Source: Rattus norvegicus (taxonomy: Eukaryota; Chordata; Mammalia; Rodentia; Muridae). From it: a stretch of 64,000 nt of DNA. Each line of letters opens with the position of its first letter. The stretch's first letter is position 1. A program made the translations under genes and the position numbers. The stretch lies in contig NC_086024.1 in NCBI RefSeq assembly GCF_036323735.1, forward strand, positions 64,024,424 through 64,088,423, given 5' to 3'. Under the pieces are notes generated by a model that saw only the letters and a list, made by a program, of their open reading frames with translations, was not told where the DNA came from and searched no databases. This document shows positions 11,873 to 22,885 of the stretch, piece after piece.

Positions 11873-13606
11873 GGCAATGAAAAATAAAAAGTAAAACACA
11901 AGAAAAAGAACTCTTTAAAAAGTTACTGCACTCCAACCAAACTTCCATCTCCTCAGTCAGAGCTGCTCTTTCCAAGCCTCCTTCTACACTGCTCCTATAC
12001 AAACAGCAAGCCATCTTCTAGGGGCATGCAGAATTGTTTTTATCATCTTTTACCTGGTTAAGTCACTTGCTGTATAGTTTTGTGATATAAAGATAATGAC
12101 ACTGTCAAGTCCCTCCCATGTGCTGTCATATCCTATGGTGCTCTGTACTATCTCCTGCTTCTGCACATGCTCTTTTCTCAGCGGTAGAACCATTTCTTCC
12201 TGTAAGAGACACATTTTGCTGGCATCACCCTGGGCTCTTCAGTCACTGTGTTATCTGTCTTCAGTAACCGATGTGCACGGCACAATTGTTCTTCCACTGT
12301 AGTTTGTTTCTTTCCTGGGAATTTATTTTCTGCTAGAGTAAATAGTCACATAATTGATTTTGTGACTTCAGCATGTGACACAGTAACTGGAACATGGGTA
12401 CAATTATTTGAAGAATATTAACGGTTCTAATGTTAGGCAGAGAATAACGTGTTTAGAGTTTCAGTCCTATGTGGTCTTTATTAATGCACAATGGAAGAAG
12501 AATTTAACTGCCGTAATACATGGTTAAGGATAAGTTACTATCCTTCATCCTACTGTACGACCTCATTCTGTGCCTGTTAGAGTTATTACCCAGCATGCAA
12601 CCTGTCCTTCTGCATCTTCCATGAAGCTATAAACCATGGGTCACTTAGGTCAGGTGCCAGTGCTCGTGAGTTCTGTTCCTGATGGGGAAGACATGGCAGA
12701 ATGAAGGATTAAAAGTAAGGGAAAGAAACATTAATTTCCTTTGATTGGATGTTATGCATGTCCAAGTAGAAGATAAGTAAAGTTGCCCACAACACATTTC
12801 ACAAATATTGGTGATGGTTTCATGAAATTCAGAAGCATTGCTTCAGAGATTGGGAAGTATTGGCTCCATTGATCAGTGACAGTGGTGCCATTCTTCTTAC
12901 TAGAAGGTCAACAGTGATTATAGGCTGTGGCCTAGAGTAACATGGTAGCTTTTTGTTTTTAGCTAGTTATCCAGTATTTTATCTGTTCTTAGTAGTGTGT
13001 TTTTAGATGTACGAAACAAATACGCAGAATTGTATTTAACTAGAAATGGAGCTGAAAATAGCATATTCATGCAATAATTAGATATAGCATTTTAACAGGC
13101 ACTCTTAGTAATGGAGAAATGATAAATGTGTATTTCCACAACATTCATTTTATCATTGGCCATAGGTCCTAATATTATTATAATTTGCTACCTACATTCT
13201 TATGAGAGGAATATGTAAAATTTTAGTTATGTGTTAATGAAAATAGATGCATGGTCTTTTTTCTGTCCAAATATACTATACCGTCCATATCTCTAAAATT
13301 TTATTTGTTAAACTTATGGTATAGAAAGCATTTGTGAACCCCATGAACAGAACCTGTACACTCAATACATTTCTATAACATGATGACTTTTAACAAATGA
13401 ATATTCATTTTCTTTCAAATGTATTTGCTTCACTATATTTTAACCATGGTCTTTATGTACTGAGTAAGAAAATCGAAACTTCTTACAAAATGAAAAAAGG
13501 AGGCTGAGTGTGTACAAAGAAGCATTACTTCTCTGATTAGTTAGACAACCATATTTTAAACAAACTCTTCCACCCAGATGGTGGTGTGTAGAACTTTTTG
13601 AACAAG
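11873..13606. other. Unassigned sequence
   Basis: Nothing recognisable. It is AT-rich and CpG-poor, without simple repeats longer than a few units. Confidence 0.4.
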
Positions 13607-13745
13607 AATTATTTTGCATGTTGGGTGGTGGTGAGACACGCTTTTAATCACAGCAATTGGGAGGCAGAGGCAGGCAGGCAGTGAGTTTGAGGCCAGCCTT
13701 ACAGATAGAGTTCCAGGGTAGGCTACACAGAGAAACCATGCCTGG

Positions 13746-13791
<46 letters not shown>

Positions 13792-13798
13792 TATTTTG
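13607..13798 (+). repeat. B1 SINE with CA-repeat tail and 10-bp target-site duplications
   Basis: The body (13617-13746) reads 'ttgggtggtggtgagacacg', 'cttttaatcacagcaattgg', 'gaggcagaggcaggcaggca', 'gaggccagcc', 'gttccagggtaggctacaca' and 'gagaaaccatgcctgg', which is the full order of B1. In place of a simple A tail there is a CA tract (13747-13788). The insertion is flanked by the direct repeat AATTATTTTG at 13607-13616 and 13789-13798. The placement of the CA repeat inside the duplications shows it arose from the SINE tail. Confidence 0.92.
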
Positions 13799-15005
13799 TA
13801 CATAATTTTTTCCGTTCTGCCAACTAGTCTAATGTCATTTACTTAGAATGCTCAACTAGAGGGGGCAAATAATTTGAAGTTTGAATTACTTCTGTAAGAT
13901 TGAGTTTTTGTAGTGATCTTCATTAGCTGTTAGGCATTTACAAATGTAATATTTCAGCTGACTCCAAACTATAAGTAATGCAAATAAGTGTTTGCATAAG
14001 TGACCATATCACTGTAGAATGATTTCTGCAGTTCTTTCCTTTTTATCTGCAATCTCAGACACAAATTATGGCAATGTTATGAGATTTTTGAAAAACTACT
14101 GTTTATTAAATTATTTTCAGGTAGTGCTGTGTGCTTTAATCTACAAATCAGTTAATTTAACGATGTAGTTTGTATTTAGCAAAACAAACATAGGAAGTTC
14201 AGCTGAAGCTGATTCTTGTTGTAACCAGTATCTTCACACAGCTGTTTAAATACCATATTGTACTTGTTCTTCTTCTTTCCTATTTAGGAAGGCACATGGG
14301 ACTTGTGTAATCTCTGCTTATTTTAAGCCAGAACAGAAGAATAGTTCTCAGCAAATGGGAGATAGCTTGTGGAGCTGAAGGATATTCTTATCAGTTTAGG
14401 CCAAGTGAAATCAGCATTGAAGAAGACATTTTTTTCCTCGTAGTTTTCTCTTGAGAATTTTCACATCATAACTACAAGTGTCAAAGATTCTGACATGGCG
14501 TTTATTCCATATCACTTCTACTGTATGATGATGTCAGTGAAGTGAGATTGGTCAGGAAAGGGTGTTTTAGAATTATAGTAGTTCATTAACAGTATATTTT
14601 AATACTGGTCTTTCTAGAGTTTTTACTTTTGTTTTTCCTAATGTACTTATTTTTCCTAATGATAGAGATGCTTCTTCAAAACAGGTCACCTAAAGATTAA
14701 GTAACCTTTGGTGACTACTTTCTCCTGTTTCTCTCCTGCCTACAGCACTGCCATTGTACTCCCAGACTCATTTATCCCACAAGACTCTCTCCTTTTCCTT
14801 TGTTTATATGAAATAGCATGTTGCTTTAGTTTTTAGATTTTTGTTTGCCCCTATACATTGATTTAACTTTCATAAGTTTATGAAATGTGAATATCAGAGT
14901 AATATTTTCTCACCATAAAGCAGGGCACTATCATAACTAGATAGTCATGTGTACTTTTTAGTGTCTTTGTCTTTTCTTTTAACCAAAGAAATTGTGCACC
15001 CTGGC
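13799..15005. other. Unassigned sequence
   Basis: No gene or transposon was recognised. About 14090-14260 is AT-rich with TTAATTTAA and Fox-like AAACAAACA cores. A pyrimidine tract ending in TTTAG at about 14287 looks like a splice acceptor but has no convincing open frame after it. Confidence 0.35.
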
Positions 15006-15790
15006 CACAATTTTTCCTCTCTCCTTTCCTCTTCTCCCCTCCCCTCCCCTCCCCTCCCCTCCCCTCCCCTTCCCTCTCCTCCCCTTCCCTTCCCACTCCC
15101 CTCCTCTCTCCCTCCTCCCCCTCCCCTCCCCTCAGTCTGTACCCTTCTCCACAATCTCCCACACCCTATCCATTCCTCATCCGTCTGTCTACAGAGAAGG
15201 GCTGGCCTCATGGATATCAGCAAGTCATGGCATATCAAGTTGCAGTAAGCCTAGACACCTCCTCTTCTATTAAGGCTGGACAAGGCCAGGCCGTAGGGGG
15301 AAAAGGGTCCCAAAGTAGACAATACAGTCAGAGATAGCTTCCACTCCCACTCTTAGGAGCCCAGCAAGAAGTTCAAACTGCACTACTGTATTATATGTGT
15401 GGAGGGCCTGGGTTAGTTCTATGCAGTCTCACTGGTTTAGTCTCTGTGAGCCCCTATGAGCTTTGGCTGGTTAATTTTGTGGGTTTTCGTGTAGTGTCTT
15501 TGACCCCTCTGTTTCCTACAGTTATTCCCCATCTTCTGCAGGATTCCTGAGCTCCCCCTAAGGTTTGGCTGTGGGTTTCTGCATCTGTTTCTATCAGTTG
15601 GTGGGTGAAGCCTCTCTGATGGCAGTTGGGCTAGATACCAGTCTATGAACATATCATTAGGAATCATTTCATTGCCTTTTATTTTTTCTATTTGTGTTTG
15701 GATCTATTGTGAGTTTCTGGGCTATCTATCAAGCCTCTGGCTTCTGGCCCTCAGGGTAGTATTAGGGGTTGGCTTCCTTTTCTAATGTCT
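15006..15790 (-). mobile_element. Rodent LINE-1 3' UTR (Lx-type), antisense, with polypyrimidine tract
   Basis: The plus strand contains 'agagaagggctggcctcatgg' in outline, 'atatcagcaagtcatggc', 'aagcctagacacctcctctt', 'ttaggagcccagcaagaag', 'ttaggaatcatttcattgcc' and 'ttggcttcctttt'. This is the complement of a rodent L1 3' region. The polypyrimidine tract at 15006-15135 is the complement of the G-rich polypurine tract known in rodent L1 3' UTRs. Short open frames in both directions through it are not coding. The 5' part of the L1 is absent. Confidence 0.72.
15026..15135. repeat. (CCCCT)n polypyrimidine tract within L1 3' UTR
   Basis: Seven or more tandem CCCCT units are followed by irregular C/T-rich sequence. 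The minus strand is therefore a run of GGGGA-type repeats, a sequence able to form G-quadruplexes. It lies at the position of the G-rich tract of the surrounding L1 3' UTR. Confidence 0.93.
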
Positions 15791-17034
15791 GCTTCAACAA
15801 AAATCATTTTACGAGGAATGAATGCAAAGGAGACTGGGAACTAAGGATAGAGATTCAGGAAGCTAGAGATTCGGATGCTCCAGTGTGTTAGTTGTCTGAA
15901 ACAACAGCCTGTGTTGTTTCTTCCCGTGTTCAATCATACTCTGCATTGGGCTCTTACTTTGAAACCTGATATTTACTTTTTATATTTGGCAGTAACTTAA
16001 AGTTAACACCACGAGATAATTTCTCACAAAACAGTAAACGTTGTACTGATGGGACTCTTTACAAGGAAGTTGCAAATCCAAACAGTGATTTGTAAGAAGC
16101 AGTAACAATAGGGGAAGAAGGCAGGAGGGTTTCTGAGGTTAGAAAGCTAGTGAGCTCAAGAGTTAGTGACACAAAGTGATTAAGTTAGTGAATAATATTG
16201 TTTATGACATTATACTTTCCAATGAAATTTCAACGTATTTTTTATCGAAATGCTTTATAACAAATGTAAAAATTTAACATCCTTGAGTTGAGAAATATAT
16301 TGATAAGAGAATTCTAGTTAATAAGTAATTTACCATTTTGTAATATAATTTAAAATGCTGGAATTATTCTTATTCCTTTTTGTTCTTATTATTACATTGT
16401 TTCATGTAGAAAGTGAATCAAAATAATAAACTTAGAAGAAATAAATCTAAGAATATTTTTATAATTAACCAATTGCTTAGACAACAGATAAGTTGTTTTT
16501 AATAATGATAGTTGAAATATAGGCATAAATGAAAAATAAGGGAAATGCAGGCCGACAGTTTTTGTTTTCTTTTAAATTGGATGATACTCTATTCTTTTAA
16601 ATTTAATTTGCCCTTACATACTTATTCATTCATAAATGTATTGTGATAATTTTAGGTTGCAACATTTTGTCATAATATATTCAATAGATTTTTCTTTTTT
16701 CTTTTTCTTTCTTCTTTTTTTTCCTGAGGATAGGAAGCTTAATTCTGCTAATATCTTGATTTTTTTTCTAGAACCAGCCCAAGTATCAAGTTAGAAAAAT
16801 GTCACTAAATTGAAGTGCTTCAATATTGGTTCCACTATAGTTTTTTATTACAAGCTGTAATTTATTTTCTAGAATGAATACATACAGCACACTATGATAA
16901 TTAGTGTGATTCCATGTAGAATAAATGAAAGGTAACTAATATTTCTAGCAATTAAATTAAAAATTATTGTTGAGATCATAATTGCCTAATTTCTCCCTTC
17001 TTCCCCTAAATTCTCCTATATACTTAACCTTGTT

Positions 17035-17037
<3 letters not shown>
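15791..17037. other. Unassigned AT-rich sequence
   Basis: No gene or transposon was identified. A T/C-rich run of TTTTTC units lies at about 16685-16725. Confidence 0.4.
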
Positions 17038-17090
<53 letters not shown>

Positions 17091-17127
17091 CTTATTAACT
17101 GTTGTTGTTAGTGGTGGTGGTGGTAGT

Positions 17128-17171
<44 letters not shown>
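17038..17171. repeat. (CT)n and (GT)n microsatellites separated by a short spacer
   Basis: CT repeats run 17038-17087. After about 23 bases, a GTG/GGT-rich start (17111-17130) passes into a GT tract to 17171. The histidine/threonine-rich reading on the opposite strand is an artefact. Confidence 0.96.
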
Positions 17172-17173
<2 letters not shown>

Positions 17174-17219
17174 CGCGTATGTGTGCGAGCATGTGCCTAC
17201 TTGTGTGTTCTTATTTTTA

Positions 17220-17975
17220 AATACATAAATACAACCTCCTCTATTGGGTAACCAGTTGGTGTTCTCTTCCCTGCAGAAGAGTGTTTCTCCTCTCAGCATT
17301 CCTTAGTTGCCTATAGTTATTTATGTAGGGTTCAGGCTTTGTGGCTTCTCCCTGTCTACATCACCATGTCATTCAGATCACCCTTGTTCAGCTCAGATTC
17401 ATGCAGTCATTTTGGTGAGACTTTATGGACCGTGAAGCTTCTGACATTCCAAGGAGATTAAGTTTTACAGAAAACTTTGTGTTTCAGTGGTTCTTATAAT
17501 CTTTCTGCCTCCTCTTCAGCCATGATCCCTAAGCCTTAGTTGCAGGAGTTGTGTTATAGATGTGTGCATTGGGACTGGGCTCTAGAACTCTGCATTTTAA
17601 TTAGCTGTGGTTTTCTGTAATGGCTTCCATCTGTTGCAAAGAAAAACTTTGATGTGGGGTGAGGACTACACTTAAGTGTGGCTATAAGGACAGATGTTTA
17701 GAGTGTAGTTAGGGATTATACTGCTTCAGTAAAGTAGCTATTGTAGGTTCTCCTAGGAGATGCATCACTTCACTAACTGTGGAAGTTTCCAGAATCTAGT
17801 TCTGACTTCCCTCTTTTTGAGTGGAGCTTTTAGTTACTGCTGAAGTATGTGTGCCACTTCTGGATCCTTAGGGATTTCATTGCCATGCTGATCATTGTTG
17901 TCGCTCATAGATGTCCTAACTTGGTAGAACTGTTGCTTGCTTTCTTCTTTTAGATGATTGTAAGATACCTTCTGG
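17220..17975 (-). mobile_element. Rodent LINE-1 3' region (Lx-type), antisense
   Basis: Motifs in order on the plus strand are 'gcattccttagttgcctata', 'ttgttcagctcag', 'gcagtcattttggtgagact', 'ccctaagccttag', 'tgcattttaattagctgtgg', 'gaggactacacttaagtgtg' and 'ccatgctgatcattgttg'. These follow the complement of a rodent L1 3' end. It has many substitutions and no intact frame. It ends at the LTR-like element that starts near 17978. Confidence 0.7.
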
Positions 17976-17977
17976 TA

Positions 17978-18366
17978 CTAGGATGGTTTGGATAGAAATG
18001 ATCCCTGTAGACTCATGTGTTCGAATGCTTGGCCCATGGAAAATAGCAATACTAGGAGATGTGTTCCTGTTGGAGTAGGTATGGCTTTGTTGGAAGAAGT
18101 ATGTCACTGTAGGGGACAAGCATTGAACCCTCAGATGCTTAAGCTCAGTGACACAAAGTTCTTTTCCTGCTACCTTGGGATCAAGAAGTAGAAAGGACTC
18201 CCAATCCCTTCTCCAGTCTATGTCTGTCTGCTTTCTCCCATGCTTTCCTCCATGATAATAATGGACTACAAACTGTAAGCCAGCCATAATTAAACCTTTT
18301 CCTTTAGAAGAGTTGCCCTGATTATTGTGTCTCTTCACAGCAATAGAAACCCTGACGAAGAAGACA
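17978..18366 (+). mobile_element. Solitary LTR, MaLR-like (copy 1)
   Basis: The start 'tggtttggatagaaatg' and the ordered motifs 'gaatgcttggcccatgg', 'ggctttgttggaagaagt', 'tgtaagccagccataatt', 'aaaccttttcctttagaa' and 'cacagcaatagaaaccctga' match a common rodent repeat. Its end resembles a mammalian MaLR LTR, with an AATTAAA poly-A signal and a terminal 'agcaatagaaaccc' segment. No internal region follows, so it is a solo LTR. A different rodent-specific repeat class is possible. The 140-codon minus-strand open frame across it (17916-18338) crosses the junction with the adjacent L1 and is not a gene. Confidence 0.6.
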
Positions 18367-18763
18367 GGTACCGTGAGATCTAGTCCTCACAAAGGAGATT
18401 TTCAAATCAGTCCCAGAAGAGAGGCCTCGGGGCCCTGTGTCTGAAGTGCATGGCGCCGTCAGCCTCAGAGACTTACCTCCCACCTCTGGAGGGCAACCAA
18501 ATGTAATAGCCAAATCTTGTAATGTTTTGGGAGTCTTTTTGACAACCAGACAACAGCCTAAAAGAGAGCTTCTTACACCCAGTATTGGAGTTTTTGTTAG
18601 ATGGTTTATGGCTCTTGGGGAACATTGTCAGCCCTCATGGGAAAGTTCTATTTAAACTAAATATGTATATTTATTCACTATCCTATGTACATTTAGGTAT
18701 TTTAGATAGATATTCAATAGTACGTCACCTTAACCTCCTCCCTCCAGTTTTTGTATTTGCATA
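18367..18763. other. Unassigned segment with 72-codon open frame between LTR and L1
   Basis: This 0.4 kb lies between the solo LTR and a 5'-truncated plus-strand L1 and matches neither by eye. It is less AT-rich at its left end, with GGCGCCG at 18451-18457. It holds a plus-strand open frame ending at 18655 that has no typical ATG at its beginning; the next in-frame methionine is at about 18614. The right half is AT-rich with ATTTA-type motifs, as in an mRNA 3' UTR. A processed-pseudogene tail, an unrecognised LTR fragment or single-copy DNA are all possible. The function is unknown. Confidence 0.35.
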
Positions 18764-19830
18764 CTCAATTCGGCCCCAATCAAAATTCCTTTTTCATTCT
18801 TCATAGAATGAAATAGAAAACACAAAAAGATCCTAAATTTCTTATGGAGTCATCAAAGATCCCACATAGCCAAAACCGTCTGAGCAAGAAAAATAGTGCT
18901 GAAGTGATTACCATTCTAGATCTCATGCTATATTACAGAGCCCCAGTAATAAAACCAGTATGGTACTGGTACAAAAACAGCCATCTAGACCAATGCAATA
19001 AAATACAATACCCAAGTATCAATTCACATACCCTAAGCCATTTAATATTTGACAAAGATGGACCTTGCTCCTGAATTAAAGAAAAAGAAGAAAAGTGACC
19101 AAAAGATATCTAAAATTTTTTTTAGTCTTCTCTAGCAACTAGGGAAATGCAAATAAAACAACTTTGAGAATTCTTCTGACCCCAGTCAGAAAGGCAAAGA
19201 CCAACAGAACAACCAGCAGCCTGTGCTGGAATGGAGACTGGGAAAAGGGAGTCCTCATTCAGGGAACGTAAACTGGCATAGCCATTATGGAAACCATTGT
19301 GGAAAATCTTCAAAAGGATAAAAATAAATTCACTATATGACTCAGCTACACTATGCCTTGACATATGCGCAAAGGGCTCAATATCTTCCTCCAAAGACAA
19401 TTGCCCAGCCAATAGCTAGGAAAAGACAACACCTTAGATGTCCTCAAATGATAGTGAATGGATATTGAACAAATGGAACATTTACACTGTGGAATTCTAT
19501 TCAGCTTTAAAGGAACAGGAAATCACGACATTACAGATAAATGAATAGAACTAGAAAAGGTCATACTGAGTGAGGTAACCCAAAACCAGAAAGACATGTC
19601 TTCTCTCTCAGCTGAGGCTCCTGGTTCCACATCTACCCATGGATGTAACCTAGACCGACTACAGCAACCAAGAGGGTGAAAGTTACCCATTCTGGGGGTG
19701 GTGAGTAGGGAACCAATAGAGAGAAGAATAACGGCGTCCAAGCGATCTGAAGGCGGATATGGGAAAAACAGAGAAGGGGCTCTAACTAGGTAGGATAAAA
19801 GGAGGTAGATAAAGACGTTTTTAAACTTAG
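18764..19830 (+). mobile_element. 5'-truncated LINE-1, ORF2 C-terminus plus 3' UTR, plus strand
   Basis: The sequence begins inside ORF2 at 'cccaatcaaaattcc'. The frame at 18844-19074 encodes residues resembling the L1 ORF2 C-terminal part, including LMLYYRAPVIKP and VWYWYKN. Past this, 'gaaatgcaaataaaacaact', 'aactggcatagccattatgg', 'gaattctattcagctttaaa' and 'ctgagtgaggtaacccaaaa' follow the L1 3' end. Several stops and indels make it dead. Truncation at the 5' end is usual for target-primed reverse transcription. Confidence 0.8.
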
Positions 19831-20394
19831 TAACCACATAAAAGGAGTCAAATCTGTCCTAGATTTTAAAAATTATTTTGTTTTGAATAACTTTAGGTTT
19901 GTAGAAAAATATAATGAAGGATACAGAGACTTTGTCTGTCCCCCCATCCCTTAAACTGGTACGTACCTCACCTCATCCCCATCATCTTCCACAGAGAAAC
20001 ACTTAGGGAACTGATGAGTCACAGGGATTTATCAGAGTACCCTCTGCCCATTGTTCCTGTGAGTTCCCTGCCTTGCACATTCTATAAGTTTAGACAAATT
20101 AAGAATGACAAGTGTCAATGCTATTATCTATGGAAGTTTGATTGTTTTTAAAATCTGTGACTCGGTAAAACAATTGCTTAAAAATTATGTATATATGGAA
20201 AATTTAGAAATGTAGATAAGAATAAAAACTGAAAGGATAATTCGTACATGTTTTCCATGTGACTGACTTTTAACAATTTCTTTTAGATAATGTCAAATTA
20301 TACCTACAATTCTGGCATCTTACTTAAAACAATATGTAAAGATGTATCACATGCTTGAAATTTATGATGACTTGCCCCCATTCTTCTGCCTCTT
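19831..20394. other. Unassigned sequence
   Basis: There is no firm assignment. A stretch at 19870-19990 ('ggtttgtagaaaaatataatg', 'ccccatcccttaaactggta') weakly recalls old L1M non-coding sequence, but too few matches survive to call it. Confidence 0.3.
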
Positions 20395-20490
20395 TTTTAT
20401 TGATGATCTTATTTACATTTTAAATGTTGTCCCCCTTCCTGGTCTTCCCTCTGCAAACTCTCCCCCATCCCTTTACCCAGATTTTATCAT
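20395..20490 (-). mobile_element. Short LINE-1 3' UTR fragment, antisense
   Basis: The reading 'cttatttacattttaaatgttg' with 'tcccccttcctgg' and 'tcccccatccctttaccc' follows the complement of the rodent L1 3' UTR ('ttacatttcaaatgttatcccc'). Only about 95 bases are recognisable. Confidence 0.55.
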
Positions 20491-22225
20491 TGTCTAGGTT
20501 TTCCTTATTTGCCATTTGGGAAACAATATTTACATTTATTCTCTTCCCCTCCATACCTATCTTGGCATAATTTTTGCCTTGGAAGCAAGCACCACAAACT
20601 CCTTAGTCCTGCTGCCATGGCTTTGCTGCATGCTGTATTTGGACATTGGTTTTTCACTGTGACAGGAGAGGCAAGGCTAGCATTTCGGAAGAGCCTCTCT
20701 TTCTTCCTAATATCTTCATCCTCTCATTACTTTAATTCATGATAATAATCTGCACATGCTTTGACTATTAAATCCTTTTAAGCAACCATGTTTCCCAAAG
20801 GCCATTCTCTGTTTCTGAATAATTAGTTTCTTCAATTCATTTTAGTGTACAAAGTTAATGGTATATGGGAATTCATGTTCTTCCCAGTGCAATAACCTTT
20901 TGCTTAATGTATGAGATAAACTTTCTTGTTCTTTCATTGCCTATGGAACTGGCTGTGCGAGATCTCGTAGTATATTCTCTGTTCAGGCTCCAGCTCATTT
21001 GGGACTTGTGGTTTGAAATAGTTGTTCCCTGAACTCTTTTCCTTTCTCCACTCTTTTTCCTTACCTCACAGCATGGTGAAGTCCGTTCAGAAAGCATTGA
21101 TGAAATCCTTAGTGTTCTCAGGCAAAGTGCTGTGATTGGTTTTTGTGTGTCCATTTTAATAGCTGCACAAAGAAGTTATGAAGCCCAAGTCTTTGGGGAG
21201 CCTAGTATTCAAATATGGTCAACTAAGTTTTGAAAAAAATCACCTTTCTGTTATCATTATTCCTGACAAGTGGATCAGATGTGCTTTCAGAGATGAGTGG
21301 ATGCTCACAAATATGAAACCTGTCTCGGGGACTACAACATAGGATGTCTTCATTCTGTAGCATCATGGTCTTAGAAATGAAACTCACACCACTCTCAAGA
21401 GCTATTGGAATCATGTTAAGAGTTAAATAATCAAAATCAGAGGCTTCCGTATTATTGGTTGTATATAAGGCATAAAAATATTGGCTCCTGAGAGTAGGCT
21501 TCGTCCTTTAAAAATAGTACACCCCAAAAAATGGCTCAAGTGATGCCTCCAAAGGAAGCATGGCTTTTGTTATGATGTCCCTCTTAAGGAACAGTTGAGA
21601 ACACAAGCTACTTTGTGTTTTACCAGTATTGGTTAGTTTATATGGACGAAATTACTTTTGAATAGCAAATATTGTCCTTTGAGGATTCCCCTATCAGAAC
21701 CAAAATGTAGGAGAGGGGGAATGTTCATTTGGAACTGTCCTTGGGGTTCGAAACATTTATGATCTGGATGGATATTTCAAAGGCCCAGATAACTTGCATA
21801 TAAAGTTATCATTCACTGTTTAGCTTCAATGATGGCACAAATTAGCAAGGGTAATGGTCTGTCTTGGGGTTAATATACTTGACCATAACACTTCTTGCAT
21901 ATCCTATTATGGAATTCAGGCCTTTGTAGCCTACTGTGAAGCCAGCGATGTTATAGCTCTAGCAATTGTCTCAGAAATGATTTGTAGTAAGGACACATCC
22001 TTACAAACTGTGCTATGCCATGCTGTCCTAGTAATACGTCCTTTGAAGGCAGAATTTTAGGTAATCACATTAAATGCAATAACAAAAAGGTTTTTGCATA
22101 ATTTCCATAACTGGAGAGACATGGAGTAGGCAAAGAAAGGAAGGAAGAGTGGAGAGACAAAGGGAAGAAGGAGTGGGGGGGGGTCAGGAGGGCAGTAGAG
22201 GAAGAGGAAGAGAGAATGAGTTTTA
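20491..22225. other. Unassigned sequence ending in a polypurine stretch
   Basis: No gene or transposon was recognised. From about 22105 to 22225 the plus strand is purine-rich (GGAAGG, GAGAGA and a run of eight G) without being a regular repeat. A 93-codon minus-strand open frame (20873-21154) has no supporting signal. Confidence 0.4.
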
Positions 22226-22345
22226 GTTTATCTAGTAGTTAGGCGCTTTAGGCTATTTAATGTTTATGTGCCTTAATTTTGTCACTTTAAATGGGGATAG
22301 TAATGTCTCCTTTTAGAGATGTTGCAAAGACTGAATACTTGCACG
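22226..22345 (+). repeat. MIR SINE relic, plus strand
   Basis: The 'gtgccttaattttgtcactt' segment followed by 'aaatggggatagtaatgtct', 'tagagatgttgcaaagactg' matches the 3' half of MIR (CTCAGTTTCCTCATCTGTAAAATGGGGATAATAAT). The copy is diverged and partial. Confidence 0.6.
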
Positions 22346-22885
22346 TGTGTGCACATGCACAAACACCCACCCACACACAGTCACGTTTTGTTGGTATATC
22401 TTAGAAAAGTTGTCTATTTATGTAATAGATATTGGTTATTTTGTTGTTGGCACAGTAGTTGTTATTTTGTGAATGTTGGGTTCACACTGTCATAAGCAAT
22501 GGCTGTGTACCTCTTCATGTGGGCCTTACGCTTTTTTTTTTTCATTCTGGAGTTCCAGAACATAACTCAAGAACAAGTAAATACACGAGAACTTGTTTCT
22601 ATAACATATGTGCCCTCTGTTATCCAGAATGCTGATGTAGGGTGATATCATAAATTGGTAGTCAGGCTCCTTTTGAAAAGGCGACATTTGAGTGGAGAGG
22701 TAATGACTATGAATCGAGCTTGTCATAATTTCGGGCAAGAACATTCAGTGAAATTTCTGCCCTGCTCAGAGAGTAAAAGGGAGACTGATGATGCTGTAAG
22801 CAGACAGGAAAGATCTGGTTGAGGCTGGCACATATTGGATTCTGTGGGTTTTCTGGGTCTTAGGGTTTATGGTTTATATTTTTTG
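22346..22885. other. Unassigned sequence
   Basis: Nothing was recognised. A short T-run at 22533-22542 is present. The 72-codon minus-strand frame at 22526-22744 has no support. Confidence 0.4.

Noticed and set aside
14878..15273. Overlapping 93-99 codon frames on both strands (Pro/Ser-rich and Gly/Glu-rich)
   Set aside because: They are translations of the (CCCCT)n tract and flanking L1 3' UTR in several frames.
17916..18338. 140-codon minus-strand open frame
   Set aside because: It crosses the junction between an antisense L1 and a solo LTR, so it cannot be one ancestral gene.
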